The position numbers and the translations under genes are program-made. Below the pieces are notes generated by a model. It worked only from the letters and a program-made list of their open reading frames with translations. It was not told the DNA's origin and did not search any database. Source: Flavobacteriales bacterium (GTDB lineage: Bacteria > Bacteroidota > Bacteroidia > Flavobacteriales_E > Vicingaceae). From it: 64,000 nucleotides of DNA. The stretch lies in assembly GCA_020635815.1 (NCBI GenBank), contig JACJZB010000003.1:372001-436000 (forward strand), read 5' to 3'. Within the stretch, counting starts at the first letter, position 1, and each line of letters opens with the position of its first letter. This document shows, in pieces, positions 8,463 through 17,635 of this stretch.

Positions 8463-9446
8463 TTATTTACTTTTTTTTAAAAAATCTCTATACCAATTTA
8501 TGGTTAAATGAATTCCAGTCTTCATATTTGTTTTTGGACTCCAACTTAAATTGTTATGTATTTTGGTGATATCTATTGACCTTCTTCTAATATTATCGAT
8601 ATCGCGTTCATCAACATATTTAATGGTTAGTTTTTCAAGATTATTTTCTATTAATACAGCCAATTCATTTACAGATGTTTCTACCGAAGTACCTACATTG
8701 AAAACGTCTCCATAAGCTCTCGGATGAACAGCTGCTAATATGGTTGCAGAAACAGCATCATCAATATAGGTGTAATCACGAGTTTGTTCACCGTCTCCAA
8801 ATATGTTTAAAGGTTCTTTCTTTAGAGCTGAATGTATAAATTTCCCTAAAACACCACAATAAGGATTGGTAGGGGATTGTCCTGGACCATAAACATTTGA
8901 ATATCTTACACTTGAAGTGGGTATATCATAGTTTCTGTTGTACATTAAGGTGTAATTTTCTCCAAGTAATTTAGTAGCTGCATACCCACTCAAAACAAGT
9001 GTAGGATCATCTTCCGAGATGGGAAGTTTAACAGAACTACCATATATAGAGGTTGAACTAGTATATACAAAACGTTTTAAATTAGGTAATTTGTTGTTTC
9101 GAATAAATTCTAATATGTCTAAAGTGCTTTCTGCATTTACTTTTAAATGTAAATGAGGTTCTTTTCCCGAAGATGAAATTTGTTTGCAGGCGAGATGAAA
9201 AATATAATCTACGCCTTTAAAAAGCGGGAATAATTTTTTCGAATCTAAAACACTTAATTGCTGAAAATTAACTTTTTTTAAGTCGTCACCTAAGACTTCG
9301 GGATAGCTATTTGAACAATCATCGACAACTATAACATCACATTGATATTTGTTAACAAGTTCTTTGACTAAATTATGGCCAACAAAACCTAATCCACCAG
9401 TTACTAATACTTTACAATTTTTAATTTTTTGGTAATGATTTATCAT
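8463..9446 (-). CDS. NAD-dependent nucleotide-sugar epimerase/dehydratase (extended SDR)
   Basis: A 327-residue extended short-chain dehydrogenase. The Rossmann motif VTGGLGFVG (residues 15-23), the catalytic Ser region TSSTSIYGSS, and the Tyr155-x3-Lys159 pair in GYAATK are all present, as are SVRYSNVYGPGQ and IFGDGEQTRDYTYIDDA, which are usual in UDP-glucose 4-epimerase and UDP-glucuronate decarboxylase/epimerase relatives. It supplies an epimerised or dehydrated nucleotide sugar for the glycosyltransferases around it. Which substrate it uses cannot be decided by eye. Its start lies inside the end of the upstream glycosyltransferase gene (26-base overlap), and the FkbM gene follows without a gap. 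Confidence 0.88.
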   Translation of the reverse strand: MINHYQKIKNCKVLVTGGLGFVGHNLVKELVNKYQCDVIVVDDCSNSYPEVLGDDLKKVNFQQLSVLDSKKLFPLFKGVDYIFHLACKQISSSGKEPHLHLKVNAESTLDILEFIRNNKLPNLKRFVYTSSTSIYGSSVKLPISEDDPTLVLSGYAATKLLGENYTLMYNRNYDIPTSSVRYSNVYGPGQSPTNPYCGVLGKFIHSALKKEPLNIFGDGEQTRDYTYIDDAVSATILAAVHPRAYGDVFNVGTSVETSVNELAVLIENNLEKLTIKYVDERDIDNIRRRSIDITKIHNNLSWSPKTNMKTGIHLTINWYRDFLKKSK

Positions 9447-10695
9447 AATCTAAAATTTCTTTTATAGGTTCTAAAATATTCTTTGTCATACCAAATGCAG
9501 TATGATTTAGAAATTTTTTGTCGTCAATAGAAATCGATTCATATTGATCGATATTGCTTATCAAATCTAAAATAATATTTGCTAAATTATCTTTTTTATT
9601 TTTAGGAAGGTTACCATCTTCGTTAGAATATCCAATAAGATATTTATAATTAAACGATTTTAAAAATTGGTAAGGGAAAGATGCTTCATGAACAAAAGCA
9701 ATAAAAGGTTTTCTTGATGCAATTAACCCCATTAATTTTGAGGCAGCATACTGTTTGCTCATATCTCCAAATAAAAACAGCACATCTGATTTTAAAGTCA
9801 GCTCGACAGCTTCTTTATAAGTTACTCTATTAGGGTTTTCAAAAACAATATTTTCTAAATTAAGTGTTGTTATAAAATTACTTAACGATTTTTTCGCTAG
9901 TCCTTCCCCTGCATATGATGTACCAATAAAATCGACTTTTATGGAGTGTTGAGTTGAAATTTTTTTAAATGCTTGAAGCAATTCATAAACAACAGGATGA
10001 GATGCCGTCCAAACTGCACCTATGTAATTAAATTGAAAAGTAGAAGAGTTGTTTTTCATTATTGGTTGTTCAAAATCTGAAATCTCAACTCCATATGGGA
10101 TAGCTTTGAAAAGCTTATCTTTTAATAAAGGATGGCGAGAAATTAAATCTTGATTTATTTGATTTGAAACTGCATATATGTATGAGGCATGGTGGGTTAC
10201 CCAACCTTCTAACATACGTGCAATCCATTGTGTGAAATTCTTTTTGAACCCAATTTTTTTTGAAGTATCGGCACTTACCCATGGATCAATAAAATCAATA
10301 GCATATTTTACACCTGTTATTTTCTTAACAATAGGAGCAATAATTAATAAATACCAAGGCGGTACAGGATAAATAATAAAGTCAGGTTTTTGCTTTTTAC
10401 ATTCCTTAATCAATCTGAAAAATAAAAATGGAATAAAACGGAGTCCTAAATCACCAATTTTAAATTTTCGTGTAATATGATGACTGAGGCTTTTTAAGGT
10501 AATTAAATTAAATTCATTTCCTGCTAATTCAACCAACCAATCATCATTTTTTTCTTCTCTGTATTTGCTGTGTGTTGTAAATATGGTTGGATCAAATCCA
10601 AGTGCTTTACAATGTTTTACCATAAGCCTAATTCTCTGAGATGGTGGTAGTGCTGATGGTGGGAAATGGGGTGATATAATGAACAATTTATACAT
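9421..10695 (-). CDS. Glycosyltransferase, GT4-like
   Basis: A 424-residue protein with a GT-B layout. The N-terminus reads LFIISPHFPPSALPPSQRIR, a form common in Bacteroidota GT4 proteins annotated near capsule genes. The acceptor half has DFIIYPVPPWYLLIIAPIVKK and DFIDPWVSAD, and the donor half begins FQFNYIGAVWTASHPVVYELL. The usual E-x7-E motif is weak: the corresponding region is AASKLMGLIASRKPFIAFV, so it may belong to a divergent GT4 branch. It overlaps both neighbours (26 bases with the epimerase, 8 bases with the next upstream glycosyltransferase), which argues for co-translation. Specificity is unknown. Confidence 0.82.
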   Translation of the reverse strand: MYKLFIISPHFPPSALPPSQRIRLMVKHCKALGFDPTIFTTHSKYREEKNDDWLVELAGNEFNLITLKSLSHHITRKFKIGDLGLRFIPFLFFRLIKECKKQKPDFIIYPVPPWYLLIIAPIVKKITGVKYAIDFIDPWVSADTSKKIGFKKNFTQWIARMLEGWVTHHASYIYAVSNQINQDLISRHPLLKDKLFKAIPYGVEISDFEQPIMKNNSSTFQFNYIGAVWTASHPVVYELLQAFKKISTQHSIKVDFIGTSYAGEGLAKKSLSNFITTLNLENIVFENPNRVTYKEAVELTLKSDVLFLFGDMSKQYAASKLMGLIASRKPFIAFVHEASFPYQFLKSFNYKYLIGYSNEDGNLPKNKKDNLANIILDLISNIDQYESISIDDKKFLNHTAFGMTKNILEPIKEILDYDKSLPKN

Positions 10696-11923
10696 TGTTT
10701 AAAAGAGTATTTAATTGGATGTAAACATGGTCAAAATCAGTTTGCCAAATGAGTTCTTCAGCTGCCTTTTGAGAAGCTGCTTTATAGTTATTCAATAGCT
10801 CCTGATTTTTACATAGAAAGGCTAATTTTTCAGCTAATTCATTAGCGTTTCCTGCATCATAAACTTCTCCAACATGATATTCATCAATTGTTTCAACTAT
10901 ACCAGGCATGTTTGAGGTTACAACACAAAGACCTGCTTGAATATATTCAAATAGTTTATTAGAAGAGGTCAATCGTTGATTATCTTCCAATGGTAATTCA
11001 CCAATAACTCCAACATCATATTTTAATAACGATTCAACTATACAATCTGGATGAGCAGGTTCGATAATTGAGATTTTATTTCTTATATTAAGACGTTCTA
11101 TTTCATTACGTATAATCTCTTTTTGTGTGCTATTGATATTTCCTTGTAATGTTAAATGTATTGGTTGATTTACTAAAGAAAGAGCAGTTATAATAATATT
11201 AACACCTCTTGAATTATAATTTATAGATAAACCATGCCAAATCAATTTTAATGGTTTAGAGTTATCTAAAACACTACTATACTGTAAAGACTTTGTAAAA
11301 GGGAGGTTTCTTAATTTAATTACATCTTTTATAGCGTATCTATGTTCAATAACATCTTTCATTGCATTGGTTGTTGAGCAAATAATATCAGCTTCTTTAA
11401 TGTATTGTTTTTCTATTTTATTTACCCATTTGTTTTTAAATGACTTGTCAACAGAGTACTGACCAGTAAAATACTCTTGAGAATCAAAAACCAACAAAGA
11501 GCAATTCCTGTTTTTTTTTAATTGAGTTGCAAATTTTAAATTATCGATAAGATTAATATAAACCACATCAACAGTAGGAATCTGATTAATAGAATAGGCA
11601 TATAGTGATTTGTTTAGTAACTGCATACCTTTAGTTTCAATATTGAATTTTTCAAAAATAAATTGATGTATTCGTTGATAAATACTTGCATATGCCCATT
11701 TTACTTTTGATTTAAGAGAACGTTTGCTAATATCAATTTCTATTATATTCCATTTTCTGGATTTTATAAAATCGTTATAAGTAGTTTTATTTACTAATCC
11801 AATAACAGGAGTAAGAACAGTAATTTCCCAACCTTTGTTAAACAAATAATCAGCTGCTTTAATTAAGCGAGGATTATATACTATCTCATAAGATGATATA
11901 AATAGAATGTGTTTTTTTAGCAT
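10688..11923 (-). CDS. Glycosyltransferase family 4
   Basis: A 411-residue GT-B enzyme. It starts ILFISSYEIVYNPRLIKAAD, followed by the first-strand element GWEITVLTP. The donor domain shows LKLIWHGLSINYNSRGVNIIITAL and later RLTSSNKLFEYIQAGLCVVTSNMPGI, in which NKLFEYIQAGL is the family's conserved nucleotide-sugar helix. Overlaps of 8 bases downstream and 7 bases upstream with its neighbours place it firmly in the operon. It would add one residue of the repeat unit in the cytoplasm. The acceptor and donor cannot be named. Confidence 0.86.
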   Translation of the reverse strand: MLKKHILFISSYEIVYNPRLIKAADYLFNKGWEITVLTPVIGLVNKTTYNDFIKSRKWNIIEIDISKRSLKSKVKWAYASIYQRIHQFIFEKFNIETKGMQLLNKSLYAYSINQIPTVDVVYINLIDNLKFATQLKKNRNCSLLVFDSQEYFTGQYSVDKSFKNKWVNKIEKQYIKEADIICSTTNAMKDVIEHRYAIKDVIKLRNLPFTKSLQYSSVLDNSKPLKLIWHGLSINYNSRGVNIIITALSLVNQPIHLTLQGNINSTQKEIIRNEIERLNIRNKISIIEPAHPDCIVESLLKYDVGVIGELPLEDNQRLTSSNKLFEYIQAGLCVVTSNMPGIVETIDEYHVGEVYDAGNANELAEKLAFLCKNQELLNNYKAASQKAAEELIWQTDFDHVYIQLNTLLNNV

Positions 11924-12996
11924 GTTACTATATCAATAATCTTTTTAGCACTAAAACCATCTCCAAAAGGATTTACCCCCATAGTATGATCATTGTAGTA
12001 ATTTTGATCAGCCAATAACTCTTTAGTATGAGTTACTATTTTAGATATTTCAGTACCTACTAAAATTCCAAAACCAGCATCAACAACTTCTGGTCGTTCG
12101 GTTACATTTCTTAGTATTAATACTGGTTTTTTAAAATATGGAGATTCTTCTTGAATACCTCCAGAGTCAGTCCAAATAATTTTACTATTTGCCATGTGTT
12201 GCAATAAATCAAAGTAATCTAGAGGGGGGAGTAACTGAACTTGAGATATATTTTTTAGTTCTTTTTCTACAACATTTTTTACATTTGGATTAGCATGAAC
12301 AGGCCAAACAAATTCAATTGTTGGGTGGTGATTTATAATCTCTTTTATTGCTGAGCATATATTTAATATTCCTTCACCATGATTTTCCCGACGATGAGCA
12401 GTAATTAAAATTTTGTTAGGATTAACTTCTGTAGAAATATTAATTTTTTCACTAATTATTTTAATGGTGTCAATAACAGTATTCCCTGTTACAAAAATTT
12501 GATTTTTTGGCACCTTTTCGTTAATTAAATTTTGTTGAGATAAAAGTGTAGGAGAGAAGTTGTAATTAGCAAACAAAGAAACCACCCTTCTATTAAATTC
12601 TTCTGGAAAAGGTTGATCTAAATCAAAACTTCTTAATCCAGCTTCAATATGTGCTACTTTTATTCTCATGTTAAAGCAAGTCATACCAGTAGCTAATACT
12701 GTACTTGTGTCACCTTGTATAAATACTAAATCGGGTTTTATTTTTAGAAATAAATCTTCAATTTTAACCATTACCAACGCTAAGGTTTTTGTGATGGTTT
12801 GATTAGGCTGCATTACATTTAATTCATAGTCTGGATTAATATTAAAAAACAACTCTAAAGGTTTAAGCATATCAACATGTTGCCCTGTATTTACTACTAT
12901 GGTATCAATATTTGAGGTGTTTTTTAATTGATAAATAATAGGAACCATCTTTATTAGTTCGGGCCTAGTTCCATAGGTAACAACAAATTTCCTCAT
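11917..12996 (-). CDS. wecB: UDP-N-acetylglucosamine 2-epimerase, non-hydrolysing
   Basis: A 359-residue member of the WecB family, which interconverts UDP-GlcNAc and UDP-ManNAc. The family landmarks are all visible: YGTRPELIKMVPII at the start (Arg11), NTGQHVDM, QGDTSTVLA, VAHIEAGLRS, QPFPEEFNRR, VTGNTVIDT, TAHRRENHGEG and TDSGGIQEES. Length fits the family (about 360-380). It supplies ManNAc, or with other enzymes a ManNAc derivative, to the polysaccharide. No UDP-ManNAc dehydrogenase (WecC) is seen in the window, so the sugar may be used as ManNAc or processed by genes to the left. It overlaps the glycosyltransferase downstream by 7 bases and follows the previous gene by 4 bases. Confidence 0.95.
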   Translation of the reverse strand: MRKFVVTYGTRPELIKMVPIIYQLKNTSNIDTIVVNTGQHVDMLKPLELFFNINPDYELNVMQPNQTITKTLALVMVKIEDLFLKIKPDLVFIQGDTSTVLATGMTCFNMRIKVAHIEAGLRSFDLDQPFPEEFNRRVVSLFANYNFSPTLLSQQNLINEKVPKNQIFVTGNTVIDTIKIISEKINISTEVNPNKILITAHRRENHGEGILNICSAIKEIINHHPTIEFVWPVHANPNVKNVVEKELKNISQVQLLPPLDYFDLLQHMANSKIIWTDSGGIQEESPYFKKPVLILRNVTERPEVVDAGFGILVGTEISKIVTHTKELLADQNYYNDHTMGVNPFGDGFSAKKIIDIVTC

Positions 12997-13000
12997 TAGT

Positions 13001-14131
13001 TTAAATGGTTTTTGAATTTAACAGGGTAATACTCTTTTCTATTTCTCTTATTTTTTCAAAATAAGTGTTTTGTCTTGCATATTGTTGCCTCTTTTCCTGA
13101 TTAACGACTGAATTAAAAGTAGCAAGGTTATTTTTAACTTGCATAAAATTAGTTAAATAATTAGCATTTGAATTCTCAGTATCCATTACAATTAGATCTG
13201 AATTTTTGTACTCTTGAATAAAAGAAGAAACAACTGTTTTTCCTGTGGAAAGATACTCTAAAACTTTATGAGAGTTAGAGATAATATTTTCTATATCTGG
13301 TTTATAACAAACCAGAAAAATATCGATTTTGTCAATTTTTTCAGGAAGTTGATTTGATTCGATTGCACCATGACAAGTAACATTCATTTGTGATGTTAAG
13401 AATTCAATAAAATCCACACTTTCCTGCGATACCCATGCAGAAATGTTAGATTCTTTTGGGTTTGTAGCACCAAAAAAATGAAAATCACAATCGTTATTTG
13501 ATTTAATTAAATTTTTTAAAACCGAGCGGTCAAGATTTTTCATAAACAAGTTACCTACATATCCAACTTGGGTTTTAGTAGTTGTTTTAATTTTTGGAAA
13601 CTGATGTTCAGAGAAGGAAGGGGCAATTCCATGAGAAATAAATATTTTTTTTACCACATCATTTGACATTTCATTTAAAATAAAATCAGAACAAGAAAAT
13701 ACTATGTCACAATTTTTGGGAATTTCTTTTGCTTCATCTGTGTTTAGCTGATCCATAGGGTGAAAAATGGTTAAATTAGCTTTGAACCATTTCAAATTGA
13801 AATATAGAGTTGTTGTAAACGACCATAAAATATCAGGTTTAACTCCAATTTTATATTTTAATAACACAATTTGGAGCTTAATAAGTAAATTGAATAGGAA
13901 CTTTGGTAAAACAGATTTACCTCTAAAAAGGGGATAATAATTGATGACAAATAAATTAGGTTCAACTTCAATTTTTTCAAAAAAATTGTTTTTTAAGCTT
14001 GGTGGAGAAATAAAGAAAACTACATTCCCTTTTTTTACTAATGTTTTAGCATAGTGGTGTTTAGAGATGTGCATACTTCCCCAATGGTTTGGAGACAAAA
14101 TGTAAATTACCTTATTGGTTAAACTAAACAT
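13001..14131 (-). CDS. Glycosyltransferase (GT-B, GT1/GT4-like)
   Basis: A 376-residue protein. The beginning, VIYILSPNHWGSMHISKHHYAKTL, and VVFFISPP match the GT-B branch that includes TuaH-like enzymes of teichuronic acid synthesis. DILWSFTTTLYFNLKWF and IFHPMDQLN form the acceptor-side core, and the donor side has TQVGYVGNLFMKNLD and SNSHKVLEYLSTGKTVVSSF, where HKVLEYLSTGK is the conserved donor-binding helix. It overlaps the amidotransferase gene by one base. It probably transfers a sugar onto the lipid-linked intermediate; given its position directly after the amidotransferase gene it may act on the amidinated sugar, but this is only a neighbourhood inference. Confidence 0.82.
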   Translation of the reverse strand: MFSLTNKVIYILSPNHWGSMHISKHHYAKTLVKKGNVVFFISPPSLKNNFFEKIEVEPNLFVINYYPLFRGKSVLPKFLFNLLIKLQIVLLKYKIGVKPDILWSFTTTLYFNLKWFKANLTIFHPMDQLNTDEAKEIPKNCDIVFSCSDFILNEMSNDVVKKIFISHGIAPSFSEHQFPKIKTTTKTQVGYVGNLFMKNLDRSVLKNLIKSNNDCDFHFFGATNPKESNISAWVSQESVDFIEFLTSQMNVTCHGAIESNQLPEKIDKIDIFLVCYKPDIENIISNSHKVLEYLSTGKTVVSSFIQEYKNSDLIVMDTENSNANYLTNFMQVKNNLATFNSVVNQEKRQQYARQNTYFEKIREIEKSITLLNSKTI

Positions 14132-15255
14132 TATCCCTTTATCAATTTTTTCACCTTTCTAAGTATTGGATGGTTTTCAAAAAAACCTTTGTCATATTTA
14201 TATTGAGTATGAGGAACAGGCTTAGCGTTCATAATTTGATCAAACTCGTTTCTAGATAATCCAAATTTCTTTAAAATATAGTCAGTATCTTGTTCTAATT
14301 CTGAGGGGTTATAAATTGGTTTTTCTAATTCTTTTAGAGCCTCTTCGCGAGTTAGTTGATTAGAGCAAATTAAATTTGAAAGGTGAGCTTTTCGTTTATC
14401 AACTTTAAATTTTGTGGGCAAAATGTAAGCTTGATAAAATTTAGTAAAAACGGATTCAAAATGTTTGCCACCATAATCTTTCCAGTTTAACTCTTTTGAA
14501 ATCAATTGCTTTATATCCTCTTTTACGTACCTTCCATAATTTATAGGATAAACAAATTCAAGTTGATGAAATTTTAAATAATATCGTTTTTTTAAATCAG
14601 AGAGTAGAGGAAAAGTTTTTAATGGAACCTTTCCAAATTGTTTATGAATATCACTAATATTTACGGCATCCAATTTATTAAATACCCAAGCTTTTGGTAA
14701 AACTGCTTCAGTCTCAACATTATTTCCACTTAAAACATATTTTATCTTATTCTTTTTGGCCAATTTATTTAATGTTCCAAATATAGCATGATCAGTTAAT
14801 GCTTCAATATCAATAACTCCAGCTTTTAAATAGGCTAATTGTAAGTCTTTAAATTCCTCCCAATCCACTACAAGTGTATATAAATCACATCCAAGGTTAG
14901 AAACAATATTATTGATGTTTTGAACAGCTATTTCTGAATTCCAACCGTTATCAAAATGAACAGCAAGAGCTCGTAAATCATATTTTTTAACCAGATAAGC
15001 AATATATGTGCTATCTACGCCCCCGCTTAAACCAATTAAACAATCGTATTTTTTTCCTTTCCCGTATGTCTTAATTTCTAATATTTTATCTTCGAGATGT
15101 TTGAGTCCATCATCACCAAATTTAAGCATCTCTGAAGCTAATTTTTGGTAATCATACCAATAATTACTCACACCATTTTCATCGAATATAATATTAGGGT
15201 CAGCAATATTATCCATTACTGTTTTGGTACATATTTGATAATCGATGTCTGTCAT
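14131..15255 (-). CDS. N-acetyl sugar amidotransferase (WbpG/PseA-like) with degenerate zinc site
   Basis: A 374-residue PP-loop ATP-pyrophosphatase. The P-loop SGGVDS is at residues 77-82 after DCLIGL, followed by ALAVHFDNGWNSE, and LSGNNVETEAVLP is also typical of the WbpG/PseA group. These enzymes convert an N-acetyl group on a nucleotide sugar to an acetamidino group, using ammonia made by a HisH-like glutaminase and passed through a HisF-like partner. HisH2 and HisF2 type genes are present at 32711-34151. Odd feature: relatives carry a four-Cys zinc knuckle at the N-terminus (Cys-x2-Cys then Cys-x2-Cys); here only Cys9 remains, with Thr12, Ser30 and Trp33 at the other three positions. 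The PP-loop is intact, so the enzyme may still be active, but loss of the zinc site is worth testing. A promoter-like element lies just upstream. Confidence 0.88.
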   Translation of the reverse strand: MTDIDYQICTKTVMDNIADPNIIFDENGVSNYWYDYQKLASEMLKFGDDGLKHLEDKILEIKTYGKGKKYDCLIGLSGGVDSTYIAYLVKKYDLRALAVHFDNGWNSEIAVQNINNIVSNLGCDLYTLVVDWEEFKDLQLAYLKAGVIDIEALTDHAIFGTLNKLAKKNKIKYVLSGNNVETEAVLPKAWVFNKLDAVNISDIHKQFGKVPLKTFPLLSDLKKRYYLKFHQLEFVYPINYGRYVKEDIKQLISKELNWKDYGGKHFESVFTKFYQAYILPTKFKVDKRKAHLSNLICSNQLTREEALKELEKPIYNPSELEQDTDYILKKFGLSRNEFDQIMNAKPVPHTQYKYDKGFFENHPILRKVKKLIKG

Positions 15256-15277
15256 TTTTTTATAGGTATTGCCAACC

Positions 15278-15309
15278 GCAAATTAACTATAATTAATACG
15301 ATTTTACAA
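15278..15309 (-). promoter_or_regulatory. Candidate promoter for the amidotransferase segment
   Basis: In the 66-base gap before the amidotransferase gene the minus strand reads TTG (15307-15309), 20 bases, then TTAATTTGC (15278-15286). This matches the Bacteroidota TTG-N19-TAnnTTTGC layout with one mismatch in the -7 box. It is the largest gap in this minus-strand run, so a second operon start here is plausible. Confidence 0.45.
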
Positions 15310-15321
15310 TAATAATGGTTG

Positions 15322-16575
15322 TTATTGGATTACCGAGTTGTAGATAGAAATTATTTGGTTATAAAATGCCTCTTTGCCGAATCTTTCAATTACATTTTTT
15401 CTCAGCTCAAATTTGTTATAACTATCGTAATTTTTATGCATATTCAGTAAGACATCACTTAGTTGGTGAACATTTTTTGGAGCTACTAATTTCCCATTGG
15501 TATCGTCTACAATACATTCAGGACCACCACAATAGGTTGAAATTACAGGCACACCTCTTGATAATGCTTCAATTAAAACTACTCCAAATGTTTCGTAATG
15601 ACTTGGTAATACAAATACATCACATTGATCTAATTGATTAACTACTTCCTGGCGGTTTATTTGCCCTATAAGTTTAACTTTTTGTGTTAATTTTAATTTA
15701 CTAATAAGTTGTAAAAGATCATTTTCTAAAACACCGGAACCTGCAATAATTAATTCAACATCATCAACAGAGGAAAAAGCAATTGCAAATGCATTAATCA
15801 AGTCGATATGCCCTTTAAGTGGAATTAAATTGCCAATGGATAAAAATCGTGTTTTGTTATTCGTAGAATTAACAGTCGATAAAGGTGTTCGTTCAATTAC
15901 AGGGTCGATAACATTAGGTAACCATTTTATGGTATTGGGTACTGAAAATTTATTTTCAAGTAAAGAAATTAGTTCAGGACTTACGGCATAAATATTTTGT
16001 TCTGTATCGTACAACACTTGTAGTTGAGAGGATATTTCTGTAACTATTTCGTGCATGGCATATTCAGAACTATGTTCGGTATATATAACAGGAATCTTGA
16101 ATAAGTGTTTTTTATGAGACACAAATAAACCCGCATAAATCATATTATGTACATGTATTACATCAGGTTTGCCATATGTTTTTATATATGATTTTAGTGC
16201 AACTTGAAAATATTTTTCAAGTACTTTTAGCTTCGCTAAAGGTAACTTTGAGTTCATTGTGCCAAAAAAACCTTCACATCGTATAACATTAATTTTATCA
16301 ATGGTGTCGTAACAAATACTAGATCTATTTGGAATTAAAATTTTTTGAATAAAAAGCTTTAATAAATTGATGTATGAAAGTTGTGGGCTATGTTTGGTTT
16401 TTATACCAACAAGAGCTTTTATTAAAATTGAAAAAGAGTAATTTATAGTAAAAGATAAAGCCCCAACTTGATGCCCTTTTTCTATTAATATTTTTGCTTG
16501 ATCGTGCTGAAAAATACCCGCTAGTGGGTTTTGTTTTGGGACATACTCTTCAGACGGAATAATTAGAATATGCAT
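15322..16575 (-). CDS. Glycosyltransferase family 4
   Basis: A 417-residue GT4 enzyme with clear landmarks: PDVIHVHNMIYAGLF and PVIYTEHSSEYAM in the acceptor half, RFLSIGNLIPLKGHIDLINAF at the start of the donor half, IAGSGVLE, and HYETFGVVLIEALSRGVPVIST with the E-x7-E motif (ETFGVVLIE). It probably retains the anomeric configuration of the donor, as is known for GT4. It is the last gene before the 66-base gap that separates the two minus-strand blocks, and it starts 8 bases after the acyltransferase gene. It adds a sugar to the repeat unit; which sugar is not readable. Confidence 0.92.
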   Translation of the reverse strand: MHILIIPSEEYVPKQNPLAGIFQHDQAKILIEKGHQVGALSFTINYSFSILIKALVGIKTKHSPQLSYINLLKLFIQKILIPNRSSICYDTIDKINVIRCEGFFGTMNSKLPLAKLKVLEKYFQVALKSYIKTYGKPDVIHVHNMIYAGLFVSHKKHLFKIPVIYTEHSSEYAMHEIVTEISSQLQVLYDTEQNIYAVSPELISLLENKFSVPNTIKWLPNVIDPVIERTPLSTVNSTNNKTRFLSIGNLIPLKGHIDLINAFAIAFSSVDDVELIIAGSGVLENDLLQLISKLKLTQKVKLIGQINRQEVVNQLDQCDVFVLPSHYETFGVVLIEALSRGVPVISTYCGGPECIVDDTNGKLVAPKNVHQLSDVLLNMHKNYDSYNKFELRKNVIERFGKEAFYNQIISIYNSVIQ

Positions 16576-16583
16576 TTCTCAAA

Positions 16584-17624
16584 TTATTTAAAATATTTTT
16601 TGAATCTCATGATTCTAGTTTCAATTAACTCATATGAAACAATAGCTACAGTAAATGTTAAAATGATGTTTAATGGGAATTGATGAATTAATAATCCTCC
16701 ACCAGGCCCAGTCCCTAAAAATAAACCCTGAAAAATATAAACACCATAAGATATTTTACCTAAATAACGAAGAGGTTTAAATTCTAAAACAGATATTAAT
16801 TTATTATTTTGATTATAAAACACCCATAATAATAGTAATGATATCCCTAAAGACTGAAAGAAAGTAGACATAGGTTTTAATATGTCAAGCGTGTATAATG
16901 GAAAACAAAATAGAAGTATTGAAAGGAGCAGATAATTTAAATTTTTTGAAAATAAAAATGATAATTTATTATTATAGAAATGATTAATTATTGAAGTAAG
17001 AGAGCCTATCATAACCGGAGCAACAGCAGGGATAAACCATCTAGAGTACATGAAGCCATTAGTGTTGTTTATATCTGACTCAGGAAGAAAATATCGAATA
17101 ATAACACATAGTAATATTATAAAAACTGCAGTTAGTATTAAATTAATTTTTCTCAGAAAGTTTATGATAAAAGGCCATATTAAATAGAACTGTTCTTCTA
17201 AAGCCAATGACCAAGTATGACCAAGCTCACTACTATAAAATTTATTTGGAATAAAATTATATATATATATAATTGAGAACAACAAACCAAACTTTGATGA
17301 AACAACAAGCTTAAAATACATAAGGATAGCAACAATAATATAAAATATAATTGCTGCTGGTAAAAGCCTTAAGAATCTTCTTACAAAAAAATTTTTGAAA
17401 CAAATAAAGCCATTTTTATTTTTTTCTTCAAGAAGAATCTTCGTAATTAAAAATCCACTTAGGGTAAAAAAGATTTGAACTCCAGTTGTTCCAGAATACA
17501 ATTTAGAGAATTTTTCAGCATGAAATTCGATATGGTTAAAATAATCTTGAACTCCTAAGTGACTGAGTAGTACAAAAAGTATTGAAATTGCTCTTAATCC
17601 GTCAAATCCTTTAATATAATTCAA
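16584..17624 (-). CDS. Acyltransferase family 3 (OafA/YrhL-like membrane O-acyltransferase)
   Basis: A 346-residue integral membrane protein with about ten helices. The N-terminal motif IKGFDGLRAISILFVLLSHLG carries Arg11 and the catalytic-type His22 of the acyltransferase-3 family; GTTGVQIFFTLSGFLITKIL and FFVRRFLRLLPA follow, and GHTWSLALEEQFYLIWP is also a hallmark. Members O-acetylate or O-succinylate sugars of O-antigens and exopolysaccharides, drawing the acyl group across the membrane. There is no fused SGNH domain, so it is the short form. Placement between a GT2 and a GT4 gene with 8-11 base gaps suggests that it acetylates this locus's glycan. Confidence 0.92.
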   Translation of the reverse strand: MNYIKGFDGLRAISILFVLLSHLGVQDYFNHIEFHAEKFSKLYSGTTGVQIFFTLSGFLITKILLEEKNKNGFICFKNFFVRRFLRLLPAAIIFYIIVAILMYFKLVVSSKFGLLFSIIYIYNFIPNKFYSSELGHTWSLALEEQFYLIWPFIINFLRKINLILTAVFIILLCVIIRYFLPESDINNTNGFMYSRWFIPAVAPVMIGSLTSIINHFYNNKLSFLFSKNLNYLLLSILLFCFPLYTLDILKPMSTFFQSLGISLLLLWVFYNQNNKLISVLEFKPLRYLGKISYGVYIFQGLFLGTGPGGGLLIHQFPLNIILTFTVAIVSYELIETRIMRFKKYFK

Positions 17625-17635
17625 TATATAGTTTT

